Shown here: positions 7,863 to 18,674 of the stretch, in pieces
How positions within the stretch are numbered: position 1 is the first letter of the stretch
Layout of the letters: each line of letters begins with the position of its first letter
DNA from: JAOPZW01 sp963806015
Lineage (GTDB): Bacteria; Actinomycetota; Thermoleophilia; Solirubrobacterales; Solirubrobacteraceae
Reading direction: 5' to 3'
DNA: 64,000 bases
NCBI GenBank assembly: GCA_963806015.1
Contig: CAWDWM010000010.1
Location: 124,001-188,000 of the forward strand
The notes under the pieces: model-generated
Told to the model about the DNA's origin: nothing
What the model saw: the letters and a program-made list of their open reading frames with translations, nothing else
Databases searched by the model: none
Made by a program: the position numbers and the translations under genes

Positions 7863-8475
7863 CCTCGATCTCCTCGTAGGAGAGCGGCGGGACCGGCAGC
7901 GGGGTCGCGGCACCGGGCCGCAGCGCGTCGAGGACGATGGCCAGCGGGCGTCGCCAGCCGTCGGCGCGCAGGCCCGGCGGCACGCAGGCGACCGCGCCCT
8001 TGACCAGGCCGAGGACGTCGAGCGTGGTGACGTCGTCGCGCAGCACGCCGGCGCCCTGCGCGCGCACGACCAGCGGGTCGACGGCGTCGAGGATGACGCG
8101 GTGGCGGCGCATGAGCTCGGGGCGCTCGAGCAGGTACTGCTCGGTGGCCTGGAAGAACCCGCGGTCGCGCGCCTGCAGCTCGGCGCTCGTCTCGAGGTAG
8201 CGCACCAGCGCGTCCCACGGGTCGTCGAGCTCGCCGGCGAGGGTCGCTGCGCCGGCCAGCTCGCCGATCTTCTCCTCGACGATCGCCTCGAAGAGCGCGT
8301 CCTTGCTGGGGAAGCGGCGGAAGACCGTCGCGTTGCCGACGCCGGCGCGGCGCGCGATCTCCGCCATCCCCACGTCCAAGCCCTCCTCGGCGAACGCCAG
8401 GGCCGCCGCCTCGAGGACGAGGCGGCGGTTGCGCTCGGCGTCCGAGCGCAGCGGGCGTTGCCAGACCTCGGTCAC
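7834..8475 (-). CDS. TetR family transcriptional repressor
   Basis: 213 residues from GTG 8475, 10 bases after the MFS stop; an ATG further upstream would intrude into the MFS gene. The N-terminal helix-turn-helix reads AEIARRAGVGNATVFRRF (about residues 40-57), classic for TetR, followed by a divergent ligand-binding domain. Two matching 22-base palindromes upstream of the MFS start are the likely operators, so it probably represses its own operon and responds to a substrate of the pump. The ligand cannot be read from the sequence. Confidence 0.9.
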   Translation of the reverse strand: MTEVWQRPLRSDAERNRRLVLEAAALAFAEEGLDVGMAEIARRAGVGNATVFRRFPSKDALFEAIVEEKIGELAGAATLAGELDDPWDALVRYLETSAELQARDRGFFQATEQYLLERPELMRRHRVILDAVDPLVVRAQGAGVLRDDVTTLDVLGLVKGAVACVPPGLRADGWRRPLAIVLDALRPGAATPLPVPPLSYEEIEGALGIAADD

Positions 8476-8485
8476 GCAGCTCAGC

Positions 8486-9949
8486 CTACGCCCCCACCAT
8501 GACAGGCTGCGACGCATCGATGCGCGCGAGGTCCCGCGTGCGCAGCAGCACGGCGATGATGACCGCGCCGGCGACGATCAACCCCGCGCTCACGGTGAAG
8601 GCGAGCTGGAAGCCCTCGACGAGCGCGGCGTTCTGAGCGGCCTGTGAGGGGGCGTGCCCGAGGTCGGTCAGGTACGACGTGGTGCGCGAGTTGGCGAGGG
8701 TCGACAGGACCGCCAGCCCCAGCGCGCCGCCCACCTGCTGGGAGGTGTTGAACAGCCCAGAGGCCAGGCCGGCGTCCGCGGGCTCGATGCCCGTCGTCGC
8801 CACCAGCGTCAGCGGCACGAACGTGCTGCCCATCCCGATCGACATCGGCACGAGCCCGAAGAGGATCCCCAGGTAGGAGCCGTCGACCTTGGTCGTCGCG
8901 GCCAGCACGATCAGGCCCGCCGCGGCGAGCGACATGCCGCCGAGCACCGTCGGCTTCACGCCGATGCGCTGGATCAACTGCTGGGAGAGCCCGGCGCCCG
9001 CGATGATCCCGAAGGTCACCGGGAGGAAGGCCAGGCCGGCCTCCAGCGGCGAGTAGCCCAGGATGCGCTGGACGTAGAGCGAGGCGAAGAAGAACATCCC
9101 GTAGAGCCCGCCGACGACGACGAAGAGCGAGCCGTTGGCCACGGCCAGCGTGCGGATCTTCAGGAGGCCGAGGCGCACGAGCGGGGCTACCGAGCGCTGC
9201 TCGATGAGCACGAAGGCGGTCAGCAGGGCGATCGCGACCGCCGTCAGGCCCAGCGTGTGGAAAGAGCCCCAGCCCTTGCTCTCCGCCTTGACGATCGCGT
9301 AGACGAGGACGATGAGGCCGGAGGTGACGGTCACCGCGCCGGCGAGGTCGAAGCGCCGGTGGAGCATCGGGGCGCGCGACTCGGGCACCCAGCGCAGCGC
9401 GGCGAGCGCCGTGCCGACGCCGATGGGGACGTTGACCAGGAAGATCCACGGCCAGCTGAGGACGTCGGTGAGGATGCCGCCCATCAGCAGGCCGAAGGCA
9501 CCGCCGGCGCCGGCGATGGCGCCCCACACGCCCATCGCCCGCGTGCGGTCCCTGCCCTCGGCGAACGTCGTGGTGACGATCGACAGGGCGGCGGGGGAGA
9601 CGAGTGCCGCACCGAGCCCCTGGAAGCCGCGCGCGATGATCAGCACCTCGCCGGAGCTGGCCAGTGCATTGGCCAGCGAGGCCGCGCTGAAGACGGCGAT
9701 GCCGATGAGGAACAGCTTGCGCCGGCCGATCAGGTCCGCGGCCCGGCCGCCCAGCAGCAGGAAGCCGCCGAAGACCAGCGTGTAGGAGTTGACGATCCAC
9801 TGCAGCTGCTCGGTGCTGAGGTCGAGATCGGTCTGGATCGACGGGAGGGCGACGTTGACGATCGTCGCGTCGAGGACGACCATGAACTGCGCGAGGCAGA
9901 CGACGACGAGGGCGGCCCAGCGGGCGCGGGCGGTGAGGGCGTCGGGCAT
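8486..9949 (-). CDS. MFS drug efflux transporter, DHA2/EmrB-QacA type
   Basis: 487 residues with about 14 hydrophobic helices, the size and topology of the DHA2 family of proton-coupled multidrug exporters. The first helices hold VVLDATIVNVALP, the family's motif-D1-like segment, and the loop between helices 2 and 3 has GRAADLIGRRKLF, the MFS signature. WIFLVNVPIG near residue 165 is also typical. It sits in the plasma membrane. It is the first gene of a unit with the TetR regulator downstream, and its upstream region carries two tandem operator palindromes. The drug or metabolite exported is unknown. Confidence 0.92.
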   Translation of the reverse strand: MPDALTARARWAALVVVCLAQFMVVLDATIVNVALPSIQTDLDLSTEQLQWIVNSYTLVFGGFLLLGGRAADLIGRRKLFLIGIAVFSAASLANALASSGEVLIIARGFQGLGAALVSPAALSIVTTTFAEGRDRTRAMGVWGAIAGAGGAFGLLMGGILTDVLSWPWIFLVNVPIGVGTALAALRWVPESRAPMLHRRFDLAGAVTVTSGLIVLVYAIVKAESKGWGSFHTLGLTAVAIALLTAFVLIEQRSVAPLVRLGLLKIRTLAVANGSLFVVVGGLYGMFFFASLYVQRILGYSPLEAGLAFLPVTFGIIAGAGLSQQLIQRIGVKPTVLGGMSLAAAGLIVLAATTKVDGSYLGILFGLVPMSIGMGSTFVPLTLVATTGIEPADAGLASGLFNTSQQVGGALGLAVLSTLANSRTTSYLTDLGHAPSQAAQNAALVEGFQLAFTVSAGLIVAGAVIIAVLLRTRDLARIDASQPVMVGA

Positions 9950-9970
9950 GAGGAAGAGCGGTCCTTAGGG

Positions 9971-9992
9971 AAGCGGATCGGGGAGTCCGCTT
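9971..9992. promoter_or_regulatory. TetR-type operator 1
   Basis: Perfect palindrome AAGCGGA-N8-TCCGCTT, 22 bases from the MFS start codon. The same arms recur in operator 2, and a TetR gene is in the operon, so this is the probable repressor site. Confidence 0.7.
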
Positions 9993-10002
9993 CACCGTAT
10001 CA

Positions 10003-10024
10003 AAACGGACTGGCTGATCCGCTT
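10003..10024. promoter_or_regulatory. TetR-type operator 2
   Basis: AAACGGA-N8-TCCGCTT, the same geometry as operator 1 with one changed base in the left arm. The two centres are 32 bases apart, three helical turns, so dimers would bind the same face of the DNA. Confidence 0.65.
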
Positions 10025-10061
10025 TGTGTGACCGGGATCACAGAGGCACGGCTCAGTCAAG

Positions 10062-10108
10062 GGGTGGGCGATCTGGCTTTCGCATAGCGGAAGTGAGATC
10101 GCCCACCC
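10062..10108. repeat. Long perfect-arm hairpin in the uvrA upstream region
   Basis: Thirteen-base arms GGGTGGGCGATCT and AGATCGCCCACCC pair perfectly. The loop itself pairs again (CTTTCGC with GCGGAAG, one G-T pair) around ATA. No other copy was seen in the window. Lying between divergent genes it is not an ordinary terminator; a protein-binding site, a small RNA element or a terminator for an unseen transcript are possible. Confidence 0.6.
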
Positions 10109-10286
10109 TTCGGCGTGCCCTGCCGAGGTGTCACGAACCACGCGCGCTCCGCCCCGAAAGACGCACAACCACCGCGCAGCCGCGCGCGCCCCGCCCGCCT
10201 GGCTCCCTCCCTCGGTGATGCTGTGAGCGCCGCGCACCGCCAGAGCGCGAACGGAGAACGCCGCAATGTGCGAAGTACGGCCCGGG

Positions 10287-10300
10287 CGAACGTCTGTTCG
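10287..10300. promoter_or_regulatory. LexA (SOS) box of uvrA
   Basis: CGAAC-GTCT-GTTCG is a perfect match to the actinobacterial and Bacillus SOS palindrome CGAAC-N4-GTTCG. It ends six bases before the -10 element, where bound LexA would block RNA polymerase. uvrA is a classic SOS gene. Confidence 0.85.
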
Positions 10301-10306
10301 GCTGGC

Positions 10307-10312
10307 TACACT
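10307..10312 (+). promoter_or_regulatory. -10 element of uvrA
   Basis: TACACT lies seven bases before the uvrA ATG. Transcription would start at or next to the start codon, giving a leaderless mRNA. No ribosome-binding site is present, in agreement. Confidence 0.6.
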
Positions 10313-10319
10313 CTTGGCA

Positions 10320-13210
<2,891 letters not shown>

Positions 13211-13214
<4 letters not shown>

Positions 13215-13945
13215 GCGCGACCTATCGCGAGTCGCCGCCGCCGGCGCCCCTCTCGTCGCACGCGTGCTGCGTGTGGACCAACGCCGCCGGGGCGGGCGAC
13301 CACGTCGAGCGCGTGCTGCCCGATGGCTGCGCGGACATCGTGTGGATCGACGGCGAGGGCATCGTCGTGGCCGGCCCGGCCACGCGCGAGGTGCTGGTGG
13401 ACATCCCGGCGGGGGCGGCCGCGCTGGGCGTGCGCTTCGGCCCCGGGGCGGCGGGCGCGGCGCTGGGCGTGGCCGCCCACGAGGTGCGCGACCGCACGGT
13501 GGCGCTGGAGGACCTCTGGGGAACGCCGGCCACGGAGCTCGCCGAGCGCCTTGCCGCGGCGCCACCCGCGCGCCGCCTCGGGCTGCTGGAGGCCGCCGTC
13601 GCCCAGCGCCTCGACGGCGCACGGACGCCCGACTCGTTGGTCACGCGCGCGAGCGCCCTGCTCGCCCGCGGCGTGCCGGTGTCGACGACCAGCCGTCACG
13701 TCGCCCTCACCGATCGCCACCTGCGCCGGCGCTTCCACGACGCGGTCGGCTATGGCCCCAAGACGCTGCAGCGCGTGCTGCGCCTGCGCCGCTTCCTGGC
13801 CCTGGCCGAGACCGGCGCCACTCCCGGCCTGGCCCGGGTCGCCGCCGAGGCCGGCTACGCCGACCAGGCGCACCTCACCCGCGAGTGCGCGGAACTTGCG
13901 GGGCTGCCTCCGGCGGCGCTGCTGGCGTCGCGGGCGGCTGCCTGA
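13211..13945 (+). CDS. AraC-type helix-turn-helix regulator
   Basis: 244 residues, ATGA overlap with the uvrA stop, so it is probably co-transcribed and translationally coupled. The N-terminal domain (VLPDGCADIVWIDGEGIVV, near residue 37) is the DUF6597-type sensor found in many actinobacterial AraC regulators. The C-terminal DNA-binding domain has LTDRHLRRRFHDAVGYGPKT near 165 and ARVAAEAGYADQAHLTREC near 208. Its target is unknown. Linkage to uvrA hints at SOS co-induction, though it could be a chance read-through neighbour. The last 71 bases overlap the convergent PH-domain gene. Confidence 0.88.
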
Positions 13946-15458
13946 CGCTCGCCGTCGGGCGCTCGAGGAACGGCTTCGCGAGGCCGGGGACGAGCGCCTC
14001 GGCGATGCGCAGCGCCTCGCCGAGCTCGACGTCCTGCACGTCGTAGTGCTGGTGGCCGGCCGCGGTCGTGGCGGTGAGCGTCGCCAGCCCGACGCGGCGC
14101 TGGAAGAACGAGCGCTCCACGTTCCACCCGATGATGCCCTCCGCCGACAGGATGCTGCGGCGTCGCACCAGCGAGCCGCTGCGCGCGACGAGGCTCGAGT
14201 CGGCGACCGCATGCCCGAGGTTGCGGTAGCGGTCGGCGGCGAGCAGCGCGGCGACGGGCAGCAGCACGAGCGCCACGACCAGCAGGGACGCCGGCCCTCC
14301 GGCGGCCCAGTGGACGACCGCGAGCGCCGCGGCCAGCAGCGCCCACCCGCCGAGCGCGCGCGTGTAGCGCCGGATGCGGGCCCGTGGCCCGTGCCCGGCG
14401 ACCGCGCACGTCAGCGGGGCCGAGCGCCCAATGACCTGCGTGGCCACCCGCTGGGCCTCCGCGCGGGGAGCCGGCGGGAGCAGCAGCGAGCCCCCGCGTT
14501 CGGCTCCGCGGCCCACGCGCAGCCCGGTGGCGATGGCGATCAGGCGGGCCCCCGAGACCAGGCGCAACAGCAGCGGCTCGCTGATCTCGGCGCCGTGCAG
14601 GCGCCGCTCCTCGATCGTCGTCGCGCGCGTGGTGATCAGCCCGCGCGTGACGTGCACGGTCCCGCGGGGGTTGCGCGTCAGCCGGAAGTCCCAGAAGGCC
14701 AGCGCGTAGCCGACGGTCGACGCCACCACCACGGCGACCAGCACGATCGCGGCGACCGCGGCGATCGCCAGCGCGAGCGGCGCGGTGTCCAGGCTGTGGG
14801 CGACGCGACGGACCGGGCCCGAGCTCTCGGGATCGAAGTGCGCCTCGTTGGCGAGGTTGGCGAGGAAGCCCACGACCACGCCGACCGTCACGATGCCCGA
14901 CAGCGTGAAGGGCGCGTAGCGGATCCAGCGCGGATCCAGCGCCGCCAGCTCGGTCTCGGGCGTCGCGGCGGCCGGCTCGGTGGCGACAGAGGGCGCCGGC
15001 GCCTGCTCGCGGCGGTGCAGCAGCTCCTCACGCAGGGCGCCGGCCTCGGCCTCGGTGAGCCCGTCGAGGCGCACGGCGCCGCCGCGCTCGCGGTCCGAGC
15101 GACCGGTGCCGATCTCGACGCGCGTGAGCCCGAGGAGCCGGTGCATCGCCCGCGCCGTGACGTCGACCGTGCGCACCCGGTCGCGGGAGACCGCGAGCAC
15201 GCGCCGGCGCAGCAGGCCCGTGCTGACCTCGACGCGATCCTCGGTGACGCGGTAGCGCGTGGTGAACCAGCGCGAGAACGCGAGCCCGAGTGTGATCGCG
15301 AGGGCGGCGGCGCTCCACAGCGCACCCCGCCCGCTCCCGCTTCCGGCCACGAACGCGGCGAACAGGGCCGGGAGCGCCCGCGGCAGCTCCTGGATGGGGT
15401 GGATGAGCAGCATCCGCCGGGACAGGCGCCGGGGGACGCCCGAGTCGCTCGCCGTCAT
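13875..15458 (-). CDS. PH-domain membrane protein, YdbT-like
   Basis: 527 residues with several bacterial PH (bPH2/DUF304) repeats, each following paired membrane helices. Examples are TTRYRVTEDRVEVSTGLLRR near residue 65, VHVTRGLITTRATTIEERRL near 265 and SSLVARSGSLVRRRSILSAE near 425. This is the layout of Bacillus YdbT, which acts with YdbS; in B. subtilis the pair confers resistance to some bacteriocins. Start ATG overlaps the stop of the YdbS-like gene by four bases. The proline-rich 3' end overlaps the AraC-type gene on the other strand by 71 bases, which is long for real genes. Confidence 0.87.
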   Translation of the reverse strand: MTASDSGVPRRLSRRMLLIHPIQELPRALPALFAAFVAGSGSGRGALWSAAALAITLGLAFSRWFTTRYRVTEDRVEVSTGLLRRRVLAVSRDRVRTVDVTARAMHRLLGLTRVEIGTGRSDRERGGAVRLDGLTEAEAGALREELLHRREQAPAPSVATEPAAATPETELAALDPRWIRYAPFTLSGIVTVGVVVGFLANLANEAHFDPESSGPVRRVAHSLDTAPLALAIAAVAAIVLVAVVVASTVGYALAFWDFRLTRNPRGTVHVTRGLITTRATTIEERRLHGAEISEPLLLRLVSGARLIAIATGLRVGRGAERGGSLLLPPAPRAEAQRVATQVIGRSAPLTCAVAGHGPRARIRRYTRALGGWALLAAALAVVHWAAGGPASLLVVALVLLPVAALLAADRYRNLGHAVADSSLVARSGSLVRRRSILSAEGIIGWNVERSFFQRRVGLATLTATTAAGHQHYDVQDVELGEALRIAEALVPGLAKPFLERPTASVRQPPATPAAPPEAAPQVPRTRG

Positions 15459-15955
15459 GTCGCGTCGCCCCGGGTCGCCTGGGCGGCGATCGTCAGGTCG
15501 TCGACCAGTCGCTCGGCCGTCGCGCGATCGAGCCCCTCGATGGTCAGCGGCCCGGCGGCCGACGCGGTCGTCACCGTGACGTCGGCCAGTCCGAAGAGCT
15601 GCTCGAGCGGCCCGCGCTCGCTGTCGACGGTCTGGATGCGCGAGATCGGCGCGATGCGCGACTCCTGGTGCAGCCAGCCGGCTCGCGTGTAGACCGCTTG
15701 GGGAGCGACCTCCCAGCGGTGCACGGTGTAGCGCCACTGCGGCATCACGATCAGGTGGGCCACGCCGACGAGCGCCGCGCCGGCCAGCGCCGCGGCCTGC
15801 AGCCCGCGATGTCCGTCGTCGAGGACGAGCCAGGCGATCAGTGCCGCAAGGACGACCAGCCAGCCGATCAGTGCGCGCACCCGCCAGTAGCGGATGGCGG
15901 TGCGGCTGACGCGATGGCGCGGGGGGCGAAGCGAGACGGCGTCCGGAGCGGGCAC
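15455..15955 (-). CDS. PH-domain membrane protein, YdbS-like
   Basis: 166 residues, GTG start. Two membrane helices (about residues 29-47 and 52-70) are followed by one bPH2 domain with YTRAGWLHQESRIAPISRIQ near 88 and DVTVTTASAAGPLTI near 123, the YdbS layout. It is the upstream, translationally coupled partner of the YdbT-like gene. The pair probably forms a membrane complex. Confidence 0.87.
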   Translation of the reverse strand: MPAPDAVSLRPPRHRVSRTAIRYWRVRALIGWLVVLAALIAWLVLDDGHRGLQAAALAGAALVGVAHLIVMPQWRYTVHRWEVAPQAVYTRAGWLHQESRIAPISRIQTVDSERGPLEQLFGLADVTVTTASAAGPLTIEGLDRATAERLVDDLTIAAQATRGDAT

Positions 15956-15977
15956 TCACCGCAGGATGCCAGCCGGA

Positions 15978-16508
15978 TCAGCCCGCGACCCTCGTCAGCC
16001 CGCCGACGGCGGCATTGACCGACGTCAGCGCGTCCGCCACCTGACGTCTCAGCGCCGGGCTGCGCTTCCAGCGCCGCTGCAGTGCCGCGCCGCTGGCCGG
16101 CGCGGTGGCGCCGGTCGGCCACAGCGCGCGCAGCTTGGTCTGCGCGGCGGCGATGGCGCCGATCTCGGCGGTGCTCCCGGCGAAGGCCAGCACCTTGAGG
16201 TCGGGCATGGGGATGCTCGTGTCGTAGTGGTACACGTACGCTCGCCCGCGCTTCTTCATCGCCACGAGGCCGTCGCGCGCCTTGACGTACTCCGGCAGGA
16301 AGACGCGCGCGGTGGCCTGGGCCTCGTCGGCGTGGTCGCTGGTGCGCGACTCGTGGTTGACGACGTAGGTGCCCCCGCCGGCCGCGACCGCCGTGATGAG
16401 CGCCAGCAGCAGCACGCCCGCTGCCGGCGCGGCGCGCGATCGGAAGCTCGCGCCGCTCTTCTCCGGGTCGTCCGGGCCCTCGGGCTCGGGTTCGTCCTCG
16501 TCAACCAC
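15978..16508 (-). CDS. Single-pass membrane protein of unknown function
   Basis: 176 residues. A strongly acidic cytosolic head (DEDEPEPEGPDDPEK) precedes one membrane helix at about residues 30-48 and an extracellular helical domain. GTG start at 16508, seven bases after TACCGT on the minus strand, so probably leaderless. It ends 22 bases before the YdbS-like start and may be the first gene of that operon. I do not recognise the family. Confidence 0.75.
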   Translation of the reverse strand: MVDEDEPEPEGPDDPEKSGASFRSRAAPAAGVLLLALITAVAAGGGTYVVNHESRTSDHADEAQATARVFLPEYVKARDGLVAMKKRGRAYVYHYDTSIPMPDLKVLAFAGSTAEIGAIAAAQTKLRALWPTGATAPASGAALQRRWKRSPALRRQVADALTSVNAAVGGLTRVAG

Positions 16509-16515
16509 CCGTTTG

Positions 16516-16521
16516 ACGGTA
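16516..16521 (-). promoter_or_regulatory. -10 element of the 15978-16508 gene
   Basis: TACCGT on the minus strand, seven bases before the GTG start, matching the near-leaderless spacing seen at many genes in this window. Confidence 0.45.
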
Positions 16522-16554
16522 CTCCGACAACCGGACGGGCGCGACAGGCGTCGC

Positions 16555-17208
16555 TCAGCGGTCGGCGGTCACCGCGCGGCGCGTGCGCGAGCCGCGGCGA
16601 TGGCGGCGGTCCGCGCCGTCGATCGCCTCGCCCAGCGCGATGGCCTCGAACATCATCGTCACGAGGCCGACGTCGATGGACTCCTCCTCGTGGCGGGGCG
16701 CCCGACCGAGGCGCTCGGTGGCGTCGGCCTCGATCTTCTGGGCCTGATCGAAGAGGCGCTTGACGGCCTTCGCGAGCTGCTGCCAGCCCTTGGCGTCGAG
16801 CGTCATCGAGAGGCGGATGAGCGCGGCGTCGGCATGGTCGAAGCCGCCGGCGGCCGCTGACGCGCGCGCGTAGTCGTCGATCATCTGCAATGAGGAGCCG
16901 ACGGCGGCCTGCTTGGCGATCGGCGGGGCCTGCTCCCAGGCCTCGTCGCTGACCTTCGGCCGCGCGCGCGCCTTGTAATGGTGCTCGACCGCGCCGCGGA
17001 CGCGCGTCTCGTCGACGAGCTCGATCAGCCCGAGCTGGTGCAGCGTGCGGACGTGGTAGGAGACCGTCCCGAGCGTCCCTTCGAGCACCTGGGCGAGCTC
17101 GACCGGGCTGGCCGTGCGCTCTTGCAGAATGGCGAGGATGCGCACCCTCAGCGGGTGGCTCATGGCCTTGACGTAGCGCGGGTCGTCGATGCTCGTGACA
17201 GGTCTCAT
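16555..17208 (-). CDS. ArsR-type winged-helix regulator
   Basis: 217 residues from ATG 17208. The N-terminal winged helix has SHPLRVRILAILQERTAS near residue 13 and GTLGTVSYHVRTLHQLGLIE near 38, typical of ArsR/HTH_20 regulators. The remaining 130 residues are helical with no recognised ligand site and end in a basic tail. No metal-binding cysteines are visible. The start codon lies in a decayed copy of the 3' end of the adjacent ECF sigma gene, so the upstream region arose by duplication. Confidence 0.87.
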   Translation of the reverse strand: MRPVTSIDDPRYVKAMSHPLRVRILAILQERTASPVELAQVLEGTLGTVSYHVRTLHQLGLIELVDETRVRGAVEHHYKARARPKVSDEAWEQAPPIAKQAAVGSSLQMIDDYARASAAAGGFDHADAALIRLSMTLDAKGWQQLAKAVKRLFDQAQKIEADATERLGRAPRHEEESIDVGLVTMMFEAIALGEAIDGADRRHRRGSRTRRAVTADR

Positions 17209-17270
17209 GGCTCGCGGAGGGTTGGGCGCAGGGATGCGCAAAGGCCGGGAGGGCGAACCTTATCCGTGCG
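17207..17270 (-). repeat. Decayed duplicate of the ECF sigma factor 3' end
   Basis: This 64-base block aligns without gaps to 17347-17410, exactly 140 bases away, with 49 identical positions counted by eye. The second copy codes for the last 20 residues of the sigma factor. Here the frame reads TDKVRPPGLCASLRPTLREP instead of TAKVRLHRLRARLRPTLREP. The ArsR start codon lies at its edge. It is a remnant of a second sigma gene or of a tandem duplication. Confidence 0.75.
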
Positions 17271-17344
17271 ATCGGGCATACCTAGGTGAGTTGCGCGATT
17301 TTGTTGGGTGAGTTCCGCCCGAATCGCAACGGACATTCGCCGCC

Positions 17345-17836
17345 CTATGGCTCGCGGAGCGTGGGGCGCAGACGTGCGCGCAGGCGGTGGAGCCGGACCT
17401 TAGCCGTGCCGGCCGGCATTCCGAGCAGGTTCGCGACCTCGTGTTGCGACAGATCGCCCCAGTAACGCGCCAACAACAACTGCCGATCGCTCTCGGAGAG
17501 CTCGGCGAGCGCGCGGCGGACGTCGACGGCGAGGGCCACCGCCGCGTCGGTGGCCGCCACGAAGGGCTCGGCCGCGGTCTCCAGCGACTCCGCGCGCGGT
17601 GGCCCGCGCAGCCGGAAGGCCTCGCGGCGGGCGATCGCCGCCAGCCATGGACGCGGGTGCTCGGGGGTCCGACAGCTGGCGTGGTGCCGCCACGCCTTGA
17701 TCGCCGCCTCCTGGGCGGCATCCTCGGCCGCTGCGCTCGGACCGAGGACGCGCCGTGCCTCCTCCCAGCAGGTCTTGCGCACCCATCCCCAATCCCAGCC
17801 CCCCAGCTCCGCCCCAAGGGAGCCGCGATGAGTCAT
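17345..17836 (-). CDS. ECF-type RNA polymerase sigma factor
   Basis: 163 residues from ATG 17836. Region 2 (AAEDAAQEAAIKAWRHH, near residue 35) and region 4 (LARYWGDLSQHEVANLLGMP near 123, GTAKVRLHRLRARL near 144) are both present, the minimal ECF plan. I chose this start because a TGGACA/TAGATT promoter lies just upstream; ATG 17875 overlaps the -35 itself. There is no adjacent anti-sigma factor; a divergent methyltransferase is the only neighbour on that side. The signal sensed is unknown. Confidence 0.88.
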   Translation of the reverse strand: MTHRGSLGAELGGWDWGWVRKTCWEEARRVLGPSAAAEDAAQEAAIKAWRHHASCRTPEHPRPWLAAIARREAFRLRGPPRAESLETAAEPFVAATDAAVALAVDVRRALAELSESDRQLLLARYWGDLSQHEVANLLGMPAGTAKVRLHRLRARLRPTLREP

Positions 17837-17847
17837 TTCGCGCCAAG

Positions 17848-17874
17848 AATCTAACCAATGAAACTTTCTGTCCA
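17848..17874 (-). promoter_or_regulatory. Promoter of the ECF sigma gene
   Basis: Minus strand -35 TGGACA (17869-17874) and -10 TAGATT (17848-17853) with a 15-base spacer, in an unusually AT-rich patch. The -10 ends 11 bases before the chosen start codon. The short spacer lowers confidence. Confidence 0.45.
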
Positions 17875-17894
17875 TTGGCGCGGCTCGTTCTCGC

Positions 17895-18674
17895 GTGCCC
17901 ACCACCGCGCTCCCCGCCGCGCCCTACGAGGCGCTGGCCGACGTCTACGACCTGCTGACGGACGCCTACGCCCACGAGCGCTGGCTCGGGGAGCTCGAGC
18001 GGCTCGCGCGCGCCCACGGCCTGCGCGGGCGCAGGGTGCTCGACGTGGCCTGCGGGACGGGCAGCAGCTTCCTGGCGCTGCTCGACGCCGGCTACGAGGT
18101 CACCGCGTGCGATCTGTCGCCGGCGATGGCGCGGCGCGCCGCTGCGAGGGCGGCGGGCCGGGCGACCGTGCACGTCGCCGACGCCCGCCGGCTGCCGCGC
18201 CTCGGCGCGTTCGACCTCGTCACCTGCCTCAACGACGCGATCAACCACCTCGTCGAGCCCGCGGAGGTCGTGCAGGCGCTCACCGGCATCCGCGCGAACC
18301 TCGCCCGCCGCGGGCTGCTCGTCTTCGACGTCAACACGTTCCGCGCCTACCGCTCGGCGGGCGACGTGGTCCGCGCCGACGACGACCGGCTCGTGGCCTG
18401 GCGCGGGCGCCTGGCCACGATCTCCGCGCCGGGCGCGCTGGCCGAGGTGGTCGTCGAGGTCTTCGAGCGGCGCGCCGATGACGTCTGGCAGCGCCGCTCG
18501 CACCGCCAGCCCCACCGCCACTACCCGCTCGCCCAGGTGCGCGAGCTCGTCGCCGAGGCCGGCCTGCGGCTCGTGGCCACCCGCGGTCAGCGCACCGGAG
18601 CGATCCTCGACGCCGCGATCGACGAGGACGTCCACACCAAGGCGATCTTCCTCGCGGAAAGGAGGCGCTCATGA
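17895..18674 (+). CDS. SAM-dependent class I methyltransferase
   Basis: 259 residues, GTG start. Motif I VLDVACGTGSSFLALLDAGY near residue 47, the acidic motif II (TACDLSPAM, near 72) and VTCLNDAINHL near 112 give a complete SAM-binding Rossmann fold of the Methyltransf_25 type. The C-terminal half (HYPLAQVRELVAEAGLRLV) is the usual cap of this group. The substrate is not inferable. It is divergent from the ECF sigma gene 58 bases away and might be one of its targets. Confidence 0.88.
   Translation: MPTTALPAAPYEALADVYDLLTDAYAHERWLGELERLARAHGLRGRRVLDVACGTGSSFLALLDAGYEVTACDLSPAMARRAAARAAGRATVHVADARRLPRLGAFDLVTCLNDAINHLVEPAEVVQALTGIRANLARRGLLVFDVNTFRAYRSAGDVVRADDDRLVAWRGRLATISAPGALAEVVVEVFERRADDVWQRRSHRQPHRHYPLAQVRELVAEAGLRLVATRGQRTGAILDAAIDEDVHTKAIFLAERRRS

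Larger units (their letters stand above)
9950..10319. other. 370-bp divergent intergenic region between the MFS pump and uvrA
   Basis: This is the only gap over 300 bases. It holds the two TetR-type operators next to the MFS gene, a 47-base hairpin in the middle, and the SOS box with a -10 element next to uvrA. I found no convincing small ORF; the frames here that remain open continue into other genes without codon character. Confidence 0.7.

Noticed and set aside
10062..10108. A rho-independent terminator of the MFS or uvrA gene
   Set aside because: Both genes read away from this site, so neither ends here; it was listed as an unexplained hairpin instead.
15894..17289. Several plus-strand frames opposite the membrane and ArsR genes
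   Set aside because: They are rich in Arg/Gly/Ala with no motif, and the minus-strand genes have recognisable domains.
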